Positions 1-8,383 are shown, numbered from the stretch's first letter. The stretch: DNA of 48,201 nucleotides from Prevotella sp. (GCA_017467705.1 JAFUSC010000103.1:1-48201), one strand, 5' to 3'. Notes: generated from the sequence alone by a model not told the origin. Made by a program: numbers and translations.

Positions 1-1230
1 GACAAAGCCGTGGAGCGCCGCAAGCGCCAAGGCATCACGCTCGACGAGACGGACCTGCCGCAGTCGCCCAAGTACATGAAGGAAATCAGCCGGCTGCCCG
101 GCGTGCAGCTCATCGGCGGCAGCCGCTGGCTCAACACCGCACTGGTGCGCGTGACTGACACCACCAGCATGAACCGCGTGGAGGCCCTGCGCTACGTGAA
201 GGGCATACACCGCGTGTGGACAGCGCCCGCTCAGGAGGAAGCCATGCCCGAACGTGGCAAATATGAGACCGGATTCTCAAAGTATGACACGCTGAAGAAC
301 GTGCCCTACGGCAAGGGATTCCATCAGCTTCGCGTCATGGGTGGCGACAGTCTGCATGCCGCAGGCTTCCGCGGAAAGGGCATGACCATCGCCGTCATTG
401 ACGGCGGGTTCTGCAATGCCGACGTCATTCCCGCCATCAAGAACATCAACGTGCTGGGCAGCCGCGACTTCGTCTGCGAGCCGCGCCCCAACATCTTCTT
501 TGACACCAGCCACGGCACGGGTGTGCTGTCGTGCATGGGACTGAACGCCCCTTACGTCTTCGTAGGCACGGCGCCCGAGGCCAGCTACTGGCTGTTGCGC
601 AGTGAGGACGGACGCACGGAGCAGGAGGTGGAGGAAGACTACTGGGTGATGGCTGCTGAGTTTGCCGACTCGGTGGGCGTCGACGTCATCAACACCTCGT
701 TGGGCTACAACAACTTCGACGACAAGGTGACCAGCCATAAGTATAAGGAACTGGACGGACACACCGCCTTCATCTCACGTGCCGCCTCGATGGTGGCCAG
801 CAAGGGCATGGTGCTCGTCTGCTCAGCAGGCAACAGCGGCGACGAGCCTTGGAAGAAGATCACGCCGCCGGCTGATGCCGAGAACGTGCTGACCGTCGGT
901 GCACTGACACGCGAACTGACCAACGCCAACTTCAGCAGCCTCGGTCCCTCACAGGACGGACGCATCAAGCCTGACATCATGGCCATCGGCAACCCGTCGT
1001 ACCTCATGTACGGCGAGGGAGAAATCATCCGCGCCAACGGCACGTCGTTCTCGTCGCCCACGGCCTGCGGCATGGTGGCCTGTCTGTGGCAGGCACTGCC
1101 CCACCTCACCGCCTTTGAACTGATGGACATCATCCGCCAGAGCGGTGACAATGCCGAACATCCCGACAACGTCTACGGCTACGGACTACCGAACTTCTGG
1201 CACGCCTACATCAACAACAAGACCCGATAA
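1..1230 (+). CDS. S8 (subtilisin-like) serine peptidase, 5' end outside the window
   Basis: The reading frame is open from base 1, so the gene starts upstream and only its 3' part is visible; the first in-frame GTG is at position 10 and residues are counted from it. The subtilase catalytic triad is readable: Asp131 in AVIDGG, His168 in DTSHGTGVLS and Ser346 in NGTSFSSP. The oxyanion-hole Asn lies in VCSAGNSGD. About 110 residues precede the catalytic domain, as in a propeptide or fervidolysin-like N-terminal domain. Family knowledge says such enzymes hydrolyse peptide bonds and in Bacteroidota are usually exported; the signal peptide, if any, lies off the window. The stop codon is 9 bp before xseA, so the two are probably co-transcribed, with no obvious functional link. 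Confidence 0.9.
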   Translation, partial: DKAVERRKRQGITLDETDLPQSPKYMKEISRLPGVQLIGGSRWLNTALVRVTDTTSMNRVEALRYVKGIHRVWTAPAQEEAMPERGKYETGFSKYDTLKNVPYGKGFHQLRVMGGDSLHAAGFRGKGMTIAVIDGGFCNADVIPAIKNINVLGSRDFVCEPRPNIFFDTSHGTGVLSCMGLNAPYVFVGTAPEASYWLLRSEDGRTEQEVEEDYWVMAAEFADSVGVDVINTSLGYNNFDDKVTSHKYKELDGHTAFISRAASMVASKGMVLVCSAGNSGDEPWKKITPPADAENVLTVGALTRELTNANFSSLGPSQDGRIKPDIMAIGNPSYLMYGEGEIIRANGTSFSSPTACGMVACLWQALPHLTAFELMDIIRQSGDNAEHPDNVYGYGLPNFWHAYINNKTR

Positions 1231-1239
1231 AGCAGACAC

Positions 1240-2502
1240 ATGCAGCTTCAGGCTCTGACACTCCGACAGCTCAACCTCATGGTGCGCGACGCCATTGCGT
1301 CGTGCCTGCCCGACGAATACTGGGTACAGGCCGAGTTGTCGGAGTGTCGTGAGCATGGCGGCCACTGCTACATGGAGCTCATAGAGCGCGACGAGCAGTC
1401 ACACACGCCCGTGGCCCGCGCCTCGGCCAAGTGCTGGCGGCAGACGTGGCAGATGCTGCGCCCCCACTTTGAACGCGCCACCGGACAGCCGCTGCATGCA
1501 GGACTGAAAGTGCTGGTGAAGGTCTACGCCCAGTTTCATGAGGCTTACGGCTTCTCATGGATAGTGACCGACATTGACCCCACGTTCACCATTGGCGACC
1601 AAGCCCGCCGCCGTCAGGAAATCATCAAGCAGCTGAAGGACGAGGGCGTCTTTGACCTGCAACGTGAACTGCAACTGCCTTTGTTCTGCCAACGCATTGC
1701 CGTCATCAGTGCCGCCGGTGCCGCCGGCTACGGTGACTTCTGCCGGCAGCTGGAGGACAACGAGCACGGTTTCCGCTTCAACGTGACGCTCTTCCCCGCC
1801 ATCATGCAGGGTGAACAGGTGGAACAGTCGGTCATTGCTGCGCTGAACGAAATCTTCAAGTCTTATGAGTTCTATGGGGCCAATGGGCCTTATAAGCCCT
1901 ATGACTGCGTCGTCATCATCCGTGGTGGCGGTGCTGCCGCTGACCTCAGCGGATTCGACACGCTGGCACTGGCCGAGAACGTGGCACAGTTTCCACTGCC
2001 CATCATCACCGGCATCGGGCACGACCGCGACGAAAGCATCCTCGACATGGTGTCATGTATCCGCGTCAAGACACCGACAGCCGCAGCAGCACTGCTCATT
2101 GACCATCTGGCCGAGACGCTCCACCGCATTGAGGAGTCGCAGCGCCGCATTACGATGTCTATAACCACGAAAATCTCAAATCACAAATCTCAAATCTCAA
2201 ACCTCTCCACGCTCATCCCCACGCTGGCGATGCGCTCTGTGACCAATGGACGCCACCGCATTGAACTGTTGGAAAGCCGTCTGCCCGTAGCCGTTGAGCG
2301 ACGGATGACCGACCAAAAGCACCGCTTGGAGCGTATCGGTTTGCAGTTGCAAGGCTTCGACCCCCAGTTGCTGCTTGCCCGAGGCTATAGCATCACGCTG
2401 CACAATGGCCGCGCTGTGCGTGACCCTCAGCAGTTGAAAGCAGGTGATGAGATTGAGACGCGCGTGGAAAAAGGGTCCTTTAAGTCAACGGTAAAAGGGT
2501 AA
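1240..2502 (+). CDS. xseA: Exodeoxyribonuclease VII large subunit
   Basis: This is the catalytic subunit of exonuclease VII, which degrades single-stranded DNA into acid-soluble oligonucleotides with XseB. An N-terminal OB-fold (residues 1-100) is followed by the nuclease domain with RGGGAAADL, GIGHDRDESILD and VKTPTAAAALL, the conserved XseA signatures. The C-terminal part is a predicted helical extension. At 420 residues it is near the usual family length. Two short repeat arrays are embedded in frame: a 9-bp array (residues about 208-222, repeated xYx tripeptides) and a 7-bp array (residues about 311-322). The last codons lie in an 8-bp array that runs to the xseB start. The ATG is 9 bp after the subtilase stop. 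Confidence 0.95.
   Translation: MQLQALTLRQLNLMVRDAIASCLPDEYWVQAELSECREHGGHCYMELIERDEQSHTPVARASAKCWRQTWQMLRPHFERATGQPLHAGLKVLVKVYAQFHEAYGFSWIVTDIDPTFTIGDQARRRQEIIKQLKDEGVFDLQRELQLPLFCQRIAVISAAGAAGYGDFCRQLEDNEHGFRFNVTLFPAIMQGEQVEQSVIAALNEIFKSYEFYGANGPYKPYDCVVIIRGGGAAADLSGFDTLALAENVAQFPLPIITGIGHDRDESILDMVSCIRVKTPTAAAALLIDHLAETLHRIEESQRRITMSITTKISNHKSQISNLSTLIPTLAMRSVTNGRHRIELLESRLPVAVERRMTDQKHRLERIGLQLQGFDPQLLLARGYSITLHNGRAVRDPQQLKAGDEIETRVEKGSFKSTVKG
1861..1905 (+). repeat. 9-bp tandem array inside xseA
   Basis: Five contiguous 9-mers: TCTTATGAG, TTCTATGGG, GCCAATGGG, CCTTATAAG, CCCTATGAC. They follow the pattern NNN-TAT-RRS and encode SYE-FYG-ANG-PYK-PYD in the nuclease domain just before the conserved RGGG segment. 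A 9-bp unit keeps the reading frame at any copy number. Confidence 0.75.
2171..2205 (+). repeat. 7-bp tandem array inside xseA
   Basis: Five contiguous heptamers: AAATCTC, AAATCAC, AAATCTC, AAATCTC, AAACCTC. They encode the low-complexity stretch ISNHKSQISNLS in the C-terminal helical half of XseA. Neighbouring codons are GC-rich, so the tract is compositionally foreign to the gene. Confidence 0.85.
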
Positions 2503-2530
2503 AAAAGTAAGAAAGAAAAAAGGTAAAGCG
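2491..2530 (+). repeat. 8-bp tandem array between xseA and xseB
   Basis: Five contiguous octamers: GTAAAAGG, GTAAAAAA, GTAAGAAA, GAAAAAAG, GTAAAGCG. The array begins in the last codons of xseA, contains its TAA stop and ends at the base before the xseB ATG. The purine-rich segment AAAAAAGG about 8-12 bases before the ATG may help ribosome loading. Confidence 0.8.
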
Positions 2531-2725
2531 ATGAATGAAGAACTGAAATATGAAGAGGCACTTGCCCAACTGGAAACCATCGTCCGCAAGATGGAAGCCA
2601 ACGAATACGATATAGATGAAATCGCTGCACAACTGAAGGTTGCACAGCGACTCATTAAGTTCTGTAAGGACAAGCTAACCCATACAGAGGAGGAACTCCT
2701 AAAAATACAGGCCGAACGAGAGTGA
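2531..2725 (+). CDS. xseB: Exodeoxyribonuclease VII small subunit
   Basis: This 64-residue, highly charged and probably all-helical protein has the XseB signature YEEALAQLETIVRKME near its start. It is the small subunit that assembles with XseA into active exonuclease VII. The ATG is 28 bp after the xseA stop and immediately follows an 8-bp repeat array. Length is within the usual XseB range of about 60-80 residues. The last 27 bp overlap the 3' end of the convergent minus-strand gene at 2699-3544, so both coding ends share DNA and no terminator fits between them. Confidence 0.93.
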   Translation: MNEELKYEEALAQLETIVRKMEANEYDIDEIAAQLKVAQRLIKFCKDKLTHTEEELLKIQAERE

Positions 2726-3544
2726 GTGGAACTGAGGTCCACGGTCGCTCTTGAGCACGCTCATCGGGCAATACTTGCAGTAGAGTCCTACGCCGTAGAG
2801 TTTCAGGATACCCATGAAGTCAACCGTCACAGGACGTTGACCAATCTTCTTGGTCGTCAGTTCTGTTTGCACATCTCCCATTTCATATTCTGACGTGAGA
2901 CTGCCGTGCACATTGAAGTTAACAACAGGACCGACACTCAACTTGATGTCGCCCTTGCGGTCAAAGCGCTGCGTAAAGAGCAAGGGAATAGAGATGTTAA
3001 ACACATTGATAGATGAACACCTGTGACCAGCATTAGCGGGATAGTCAGCCAGTCCTATCACCCCTGCATCATCTTTCATAAACATCTTCTCCGTGCTAAG
3101 CCCGTAGTGATGCCAACCAAGCTGGAAACCAGCAGAATAAGTCTGCCATGCGCACTTCGGCGTATAGTCGTACTGGAGAATAGTCCACATAATCTCCCAC
3201 GACTTGAACGGAGCAAAGCTCATACCATCAGGAACATTCGTCGGAGTTGCAATACCAACACCGAGATGCATGGACAAATCATGTACCTTGCAGGTATCAT
3301 CATCCTCCTTATACTCACGTGATGTCGTTACTAAATCATTACCAGAAAGACTTACAGTTGACTCATAAACGTTCTGCCCCTCTTCATTATAACCACGAAC
3401 AACCTTCACCTTCTGCGAGGTGTTGTCGTTAATGATAATCACCTCCTTGGCATGTCTGATAATGGTCGTGTCATTCGGTTCGAAATCATGCGCTGCAGCG
3501 CTCATACTGACTACCAACGCCATCAATGTTAATAGCTTTTTCAT
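2699..3544 (-). CDS. Putative outer-membrane beta-barrel protein, function unknown
   Basis: This 281-residue protein starts with a clear signal peptide (MKKLLTLMALVVSMSAAAH). Residues 20-90 are polar and look like an N-terminal extension. The rest alternates hydrophobic and polar residues with many aromatics and Gly, as in transmembrane strands. It ends in LSFGLYF, and a C-terminal Phe is the usual outer-membrane barrel insertion signal. I do not recognise a specific family; many Bacteroidales genomes carry such porin-like proteins. It has its own promoter (-7 box TACCTTTG at 3592-3599, minus strand) and is divergent from ilvE. Its stop codon lies inside the 3' end of xseB. Confidence 0.75.
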   Translation of the reverse strand: MKKLLTLMALVVSMSAAAHDFEPNDTTIIRHAKEVIIINDNTSQKVKVVRGYNEEGQNVYESTVSLSGNDLVTTSREYKEDDDTCKVHDLSMHLGVGIATPTNVPDGMSFAPFKSWEIMWTILQYDYTPKCAWQTYSAGFQLGWHHYGLSTEKMFMKDDAGVIGLADYPANAGHRCSSINVFNISIPLLFTQRFDRKGDIKLSVGPVVNFNVHGSLTSEYEMGDVQTELTTKKIGQRPVTVDFMGILKLYGVGLYCKYCPMSVLKSDRGPQFHSLSFGLYF

Positions 3545-3591
3545 TTTCTTGTCTGTTGTTTAATGAATTGATATTGTTCTATTTTCGGCTG

Positions 3592-3599
3592 CAAAGGTA
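3592..3599 (-). promoter_or_regulatory. -7 box TACCTTTG for the barrel-protein gene
   Basis: The plus strand reads CAAAGGTA, giving TACCTTTG on the minus strand and matching the Bacteroidota -7 consensus TAnnTTTG. It lies 48 bp before the ATG of the 2699-3544 gene. No clear -33 TTTG is present. Confidence 0.7.
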
Positions 3600-3662
3600 A
3601 GCATAAATTATAAAAAAGAAGACTTTTTGCGTTATTTTGTTGTCAATGTGCAAGATTTTGTG

Positions 3663-3670
3663 TACTTTTG
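3663..3670 (+). promoter_or_regulatory. -7 box TACTTTTG for ilvE
   Basis: TACTTTTG matches TAnnTTTG, and a TTG at 3640-3642 lies 20 bp upstream as a likely -33 element. The ilvE ATG is 38 bp downstream. Confidence 0.75.
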
Positions 3671-3708
3671 CACGGTCATTAAGAATAAAAGGATAAAACC
3701 GCAAGTAT

Positions 3709-4725
3709 ATGAAGAATTTAGATTGGGGTAGCCTTTCGTTTGGCTACATGAAGACCGATTACAATGTCCGCTGCTACTATCGCGACGGAAAATGGGGCGA
3801 GATAGAAGTCTGCTCCGATGAGTATCTGAACCTGCACATGGCAGCTACCTGCCTGCACTATGGCCAGGAAGCCTTTGAGGGATTGAAGGCCTACCGATGC
3901 AAGGACGGCAAGGTGCGCATCTTCCGCGTTGACGAGAATGCAGCCCGCCTGCAGTCAACCTGTCGCGGCATCATGATGCCCGAAGTCAGCACAGAGCTGT
4001 TTACGGAAATGGTTAAGAAGGTTGTACGACTGAACCAGGAGTGGATTCCCACTTACGAGAGTGGTGCCACACTTTATATCCGTCCATTGCTCATCGGTAC
4101 GAGCGCACAAGTTGGCGTTCACCCTGCCAAGGAGTACTGTTTCCTCATCTTTGTCACGCCCGTAGGCCCGTACTTCAAGGGCGGATTCGCTGCCAATCCA
4201 TACGTCATCATCCGCGACTACGACCGCTCGGCTCCCCTCGGCACAGGTAAGTACAAGGTGGGTGGTAACTATGCAGCTTCACTCTTTGCCAACAATCTGG
4301 CACACGAGAAGGGCTACGCCTGCGAGTTCTATCTGGACGCCAAGGAGAAGAAATACATGGACGAGTGCGGTGCAGCTAACTTCTTCGGTATCAAGAACAA
4401 CACTTACATCACACCGAAGTCAACCTCCATCCTACCCTCCATCACCAACAAGAGTCTGATGCAGGTAGCTGAGGACTTGGGGATGAAGGTGGAACGCCGC
4501 CAGATTCCCGAGGAAGAGCTGGAAACTTTTGAAGAGGCAGGTGCCTGCGGCACGGCTGCCGTCATCAGTCCCATCAGCTACATCGACGACTTGGACACCG
4601 GCAAGCGCTACAGCTTCGGTGATCAGCCCGGCCCTGTGTCGAAGAAACTCTACGACACACTGCGCGGCATCCAGTACGGCGAAATAGAGGACAAGCACGG
4701 CTGGACCACGGTGGTCATTGAGTAA
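3709..4725 (+). CDS. ilvE: Branched-chain amino acid aminotransferase
   Basis: This pyridoxal-phosphate enzyme (fold type IV) exchanges amino groups between valine, leucine or isoleucine and 2-oxoglutarate, the last step of their synthesis and first of their breakdown. The motif YKVGGNYAAS carries the Schiff-base lysine, Lys183. Other class IV signatures are HYGQEAFEGLKAY (residues 50-62), RIFR, LYIRPLLIGT and a C-terminal GTAAVISPI. The 338-residue length matches bacterial BCATs of the longer, eukaryote-like type. It is probably co-transcribed with trmB 59 bp downstream. The gap between them is almost entirely a 7-bp repeat array. Confidence 0.93.
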   Translation: MKNLDWGSLSFGYMKTDYNVRCYYRDGKWGEIEVCSDEYLNLHMAATCLHYGQEAFEGLKAYRCKDGKVRIFRVDENAARLQSTCRGIMMPEVSTELFTEMVKKVVRLNQEWIPTYESGATLYIRPLLIGTSAQVGVHPAKEYCFLIFVTPVGPYFKGGFAANPYVIIRDYDRSAPLGTGKYKVGGNYAASLFANNLAHEKGYACEFYLDAKEKKYMDECGAANFFGIKNNTYITPKSTSILPSITNKSLMQVAEDLGMKVERRQIPEEELETFEEAGACGTAAVISPISYIDDLDTGKRYSFGDQPGPVSKKLYDTLRGIQYGEIEDKHGWTTVVIE

Positions 4726-4780
4726 TTGAAGATTGAAGATTGAAAAGTGAAAATTGAAAATTGAAAATTAAAGATTGAAG
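4725..4780 (+). repeat. 7-bp tandem array between ilvE and trmB
   Basis: Eight contiguous heptamers of the form ATTGAAR (variants AGTGAAA, ATTAAAG) start in the ilvE stop codon and end 4 bp before the trmB ATG. The whole intercistronic gap is repeat. Changes in copy number would alter the spacing upstream of trmB. Confidence 0.92.
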
Positions 4781-4784
4781 ATTC

Positions 4785-5549
4785 ATGAGCAAAGGCAAGT
4801 TAGCGAAGTTCGCTGATATGGCTACCTACGATAACGTGTTCCAGTACCCTTACGGGGCGCTGGAACACGCTGATTTTCCACTGCGTGGACGCTGGCACGA
4901 GGATTACTTCCACAACCAGAATCCCATTGTGCTGGAGTTGGGCTGCGGCAAAGGAGAGTACACGGTGGGGCTGGGTAAACTGTTTCCTGACATGAACTTC
5001 ATCGGCGTCGACATCAAGGGGGCCCGCATGTGGACCGGTGCCACGCAAGCCACGCAGGACGGCATGACGAACGTGGCTTTTCTGCGCACCAACATTGAAA
5101 TCATCGACAAGTTTTTTGCTGAGAATGAGGTGCAGGAAATATGGCTCACCTTCAGCGACCCGCAGATGAAGAACCCACGCAAGCGCCTGACGTCAACATA
5201 TTTTCTGGAGCGCTACCGCCGTTTCCTCGTTGACCAAGGCATCATTCACCTGAAGACAGACTCCAACTTCCTGTTTACCTATACGTCGTATGTAGTCGAC
5301 TGCAACGCCCTGCCCGTCTTAGCCAAGACCGAAGACCTCTATGGCAGTGACACATGCCGCGACAGCGTCGCAGCTTCTATCCAGACTTACTACGAGGGCA
5401 TGTGGATAGAACGCGACCTCAACATCCGCTACATGCAGTTCCGTCTGCCGCACGACGGCGAACTGACGGAACCTGACATTGAGATTCCGCTGGACGACTA
5501 CCGCAGCTATCACCGCGATAAACGCAGTTCAAAGGAAAGCGCAAAGTAG
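4785..5549 (+). CDS. trmB: tRNA (guanine-N7)-methyltransferase
   Basis: TrmB methylates N7 of G46 in the tRNA variable loop using S-adenosylmethionine. The SAM-binding motif ELGCGKGEY lies at residues 51-59 and the acidic GVDIKGARM at 74-82. The family signature [12 protein letters not shown] (residues 123-134) corresponds to DPWPKKRH-type sequences of other TrmBs and includes the conserved Asp125. The C-terminal [10 protein letters not shown] and the family-type tail are present. The length of 254 residues is slightly above the usual 210-240. The chosen ATG directly follows the heptamer array; no better upstream start exists because the ilvE stop is close. The stop codon is TAG. Confidence 0.93.
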   Translation: MSKGKLAKFADMATYDNVFQYPYGALEHADFPLRGRWHEDYFHNQNPIVLELGCGKGEYTVGLGKLFPDMNFIGVDIKGARMWTGATQATQDGMTNVAFLRTNIEIIDKFFAENEVQEIWLTFSDPQMKNPRKRLTSTYFLERYRRFLVDQGIIHLKTDSNFLFTYTSYVVDCNALPVLAKTEDLYGSDTCRDSVAASIQTYYEGMWIERDLNIRYMQFRLPHDGELTEPDIEIPLDDYRSYHRDKRSSKESAK

Positions 5550-5557
5550 CACTGGAT

Positions 5558-7735
5558 TCAAAGTGCTACGACCTGCTGCACTTCCGACTCTCCGCCTTTA
5601 TACAGAATATCAACACGGAAACTGGCCATGTCGCTGTAGATGAACAACGGCAGCAGTTCCTCGTTCTGCGGTTCATAGTCGAACTGCAAGTGAATAACCA
5701 TGCCTGACAGATAGTTTTCCTCGGGTGACAGGGCGTCTTCACCGTCAATGGCATGAAGCGAGAACACGGGGTCGAGCATGGTCAGCACACGCGGCAGTTC
5801 TATCTTCAAATCGTTGTCAGGCCTTGAGAACCAGCCGCAGAACTGGTCCCACCACGAACGCTCCTCTGCCGGATTCTCTTCAGGCTGCAGCACTTTGACG
5901 CCTTCCTTCAGCGTCTGGCGCAACTTGTCGGGACTGAGCGAGTAGTTTTTGAGGAACTCCTCACGGTCCTGCCGCTGCTGTGCGGTGGCGTCAGTACGTC
6001 CACTACGCAGCTGGTCCAGCACATGCGAGCGCTTGTACTTCACGTCGTCCACCCAGCAAATGCGGTTGTCGGTCACAGCAATGGCACGTATGCGGGTGAT
6101 ATCATCATACTTCTTATCACCGTAGCTGATGCGCAACGTGTCGAAGTCTGCCGTCGAGTGCTTGGGAATGATGTTCACCGTGCGCGGAACCTTCACAATG
6201 TCGTACTCATCCTTATACATATCCGTGTAGTGTATGCAGAGGAAGAGCCGCACGTTCTCCAGATTAATGTCGCTGCGGTTGTTGATTTTCACGTTAAGCA
6301 GGTCGTCACTGTTCCAGAAGAGCCATTCTGACTCAGGTTCGATTTCGACGTCGAGGTAGGCGCTCTCAATGAGCAGCTGCTTGAACGGACCGTAAAGATG
6401 CTCCTCGCAGAACTGCATGTCGCTAAGCAGTCCGTCGTAGATACCCTGATTGCTGCTGCGGAAGAAGTGATTGAAGATCTCATCGCTGCTGCGTTCCTTA
6501 TCACCTTGGTCAGCATAGTACTTCGCCTTCAGCAGATTCGGGCTGAACATGCCATAGCCCTCCATGGTCGACGCATAGAGCCGCTGCAAGTACTGTCCTT
6601 CGGTGGTCTTATTTAAATAGGTACGCGTGCGATAGGAGTCCAACATGTCTGTCAGCTGCACTGCCTGCCGCGGATATTCCATAGAGGCCTGATCAAAATA
6701 TGACAGCGCTGCCTGTTCGTTTCCGAGTTTCTGTTCCAGCAGTCCCTTCATGAGCAGTGCCGGGGCCGTCTTGCCCGGGTTCTGCTCCATGTAGTTGTTC
6801 AGCATATTGTTAGCTTCTGCGAAACAGACGTTCATGTTCTGCGGCTGCGGGTTAAGCGTGTCAGGAAGCGTCAGTTCCGGCTGATTGCTCACAGGCAGCT
6901 CCTGCCGGTTCTGCACGGGTTGCGTAGAGCCTTTCACGATAAGCGCCATCGACTGCAACAGCTGCGTCTCTGAGTTATTGGGATACTTTTTCAGAATCTG
7001 GCGCGTGTGGCTCAGCGCATCGTCCGTGCGACCGCTATACAGGTCAAGATAAGCCTTATCCTTCTGTACGCAGATAGCGTCATATTCCTTCATGTACTTG
7101 TGATAGATGGGAGCGTAGTCGGTCAGGTATTTCAGGTAGGAGCCATGCAGCTTCTCGATGTCGCTCTTCATCTTCGACTTCAGTTTTTTGTCTTCCTCAT
7201 ATTTGGTAAAAGCCGCCTCGGTCGCCTTCGATGCGTCTTCGCTGTGGCGAATGTCAAGGATGGCAAAGGGGTTACCGGCAATGACGCCCACCAGCTTCAT
7301 GGGGTCGTCTATGGCTGTAGTGCCCTTAGCGGCACTGCGCGCCAGCATCCACATGTCGTTGAGCTGCTTGTCCTTGCCTTGCAGTTTATACATGTACTGC
7401 AACAGCGGCAGCAGCTTCTGCTTGGCCTCCAGCACGTCAGGAGCCACGCCGGTGTAGTCCTGCTTGGCCATGTACTCCAAGAACTCGTTAAAGTCCTTCG
7501 ACTTCACCTGTGCTATTTCCAGCGCATTGATGATGCGCACCGTCTTCTCGATGTCGTAGTCCTGATTACTCGTCAGGTCCGTGCGATTGGTCAGTGCCTC
7601 GTATGCCGGCACGAACTTGTCAACGGGCTGATAGTTCGACAGGTCCAGCTCGTCGCTGGTGAGCGGGGTGTCACAACCGACAACCACGGCCATCAGCAGG
7701 GAGAAACAGAAAATGTGGAATTTGGTTTGTTTCAT
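5558..7735 (-). CDS. TPR-type lipoprotein, function unknown
   Basis: This 725-residue protein has a lipoprotein signal ending in AVVVGC, with Cys21 the likely lipidated residue. The next 430 residues are helical and rich in TPR-like patterns, for example DAKYYADQGDKERS and ALLMKGLLEQKLGNEQAALSYF. The C-terminal third looks beta-rich, with segments on unpaired Asn/Asp and RISYGDKKYDDITRIRAIAV. I do not recognise a named family; comparable large lipoproteins occur in Bacteroidales. It lies 19 bp downstream of the PAS-like gene and shares its promoter, suggesting a common envelope role. It converges on trmB with 8 bp between the stop codons. Confidence 0.75.
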   Translation of the reverse strand: MKQTKFHIFCFSLLMAVVVGCDTPLTSDELDLSNYQPVDKFVPAYEALTNRTDLTSNQDYDIEKTVRIINALEIAQVKSKDFNEFLEYMAKQDYTGVAPDVLEAKQKLLPLLQYMYKLQGKDKQLNDMWMLARSAAKGTTAIDDPMKLVGVIAGNPFAILDIRHSEDASKATEAAFTKYEEDKKLKSKMKSDIEKLHGSYLKYLTDYAPIYHKYMKEYDAICVQKDKAYLDLYSGRTDDALSHTRQILKKYPNNSETQLLQSMALIVKGSTQPVQNRQELPVSNQPELTLPDTLNPQPQNMNVCFAEANNMLNNYMEQNPGKTAPALLMKGLLEQKLGNEQAALSYFDQASMEYPRQAVQLTDMLDSYRTRTYLNKTTEGQYLQRLYASTMEGYGMFSPNLLKAKYYADQGDKERSSDEIFNHFFRSSNQGIYDGLLSDMQFCEEHLYGPFKQLLIESAYLDVEIEPESEWLFWNSDDLLNVKINNRSDINLENVRLFLCIHYTDMYKDEYDIVKVPRTVNIIPKHSTADFDTLRISYGDKKYDDITRIRAIAVTDNRICWVDDVKYKRSHVLDQLRSGRTDATAQQRQDREEFLKNYSLSPDKLRQTLKEGVKVLQPEENPAEERSWWDQFCGWFSRPDNDLKIELPRVLTMLDPVFSLHAIDGEDALSPEENYLSGMVIHLQFDYEPQNEELLPLFIYSDMASFRVDILYKGGESEVQQVVAL

Positions 7736-7754
7736 ATTTGATTCATGATAAGGT

Positions 7755-8243
7755 TTACTTACATTCTTTCACTCTGACAATCAGGTGGGGCTCGCCGCCG
7801 ATGTAGACCAGTTCACCCGACAGGCTCACGTCAACCGATGCTGCTTCATCGTTATTGTCGTAAAGCGTCATGGTGGCCCTCACGTCGCTGACATTGCGTT
7901 TCTGCTGAAAAGCATTCTTCAGGCAAAACCGCACCGGACACGTATTGCAGGCAAAGCCCGTTCCGCAGAGTCCGCAGTCAGTTCCGGTCTGACAGTGCAG
8001 CACATTGCCAAGCATGAAAGGCGGTTCACGCTTGCGCCCGGGGTTCAGGTCATAGTAGTTGGTTTCCTTCACCTCAAGGTTCTTGTCAATCAGAAACACA
8101 TAACCGCCATCTTCAGCGTCGTGCATCTTAGCACGGGCTGCACGCAGGTCGCGGCGCCTCGCCATCATTCTGTTCACTTGCTGCAAGAGCACACACAAAA
8201 CGACGATGACAGCCAATACAATAGCCAGAAGCTGATAGTTCAT
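7755..8243 (-). CDS. Membrane-anchored PAS-like protein with a six-cysteine cluster
   Basis: This 162-residue protein starts with one transmembrane segment (residues 4-22), then a basic stretch. It continues with a PAS-like fold: GGYVFLIDKNLEVKETNYYD near residues 46-65 and VDVSLSGELVYIGGEPHLIV at the end. In between, residues about 83-108 hold six cysteines spaced C-x5-C-x2-C-x5-C-x2-C-x4-C. The local text CGTGFACNTC resembles cysteine motifs I associate with PAS-type sensor proteins of anaerobes, where a bound metal or iron-sulfur centre is plausible but not shown here. It is the first gene of a two-gene operon with the TPR lipoprotein. Confidence 0.7.
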   Translation of the reverse strand: MNYQLLAIVLAVIVVLCVLLQQVNRMMARRRDLRAARAKMHDAEDGGYVFLIDKNLEVKETNYYDLNPGRKREPPFMLGNVLHCQTGTDCGLCGTGFACNTCPVRFCLKNAFQQKRNVSDVRATMTLYDNNDEAASVDVSLSGELVYIGGEPHLIVRVKECK

Positions 8244-8288
8244 GTTCGCGGGTATTTCGTTTTAAGTTTTTTGTCTGCTTTCTGCGTG

Positions 8289-8296
8289 CAAAGATA
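8289..8296 (-). promoter_or_regulatory. -7 box TATCTTTG for the PAS-like/TPR operon
   Basis: The plus strand reads CAAAGATA, which is TATCTTTG on the minus strand and fits TAnnTTTG. It lies 46 bp before the ATG at 8243. A TTG-type element lies 22 bp upstream on the minus strand. Confidence 0.65.
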
Positions 8297-8383
8297 CAAC
8301 ATTTATTTGAAATACACACAAGAAAATTGCCCTTCTTTTGTTTTTTTATAGGTGTCCACTGCCCGTGGTTCGCAATTATTTCC

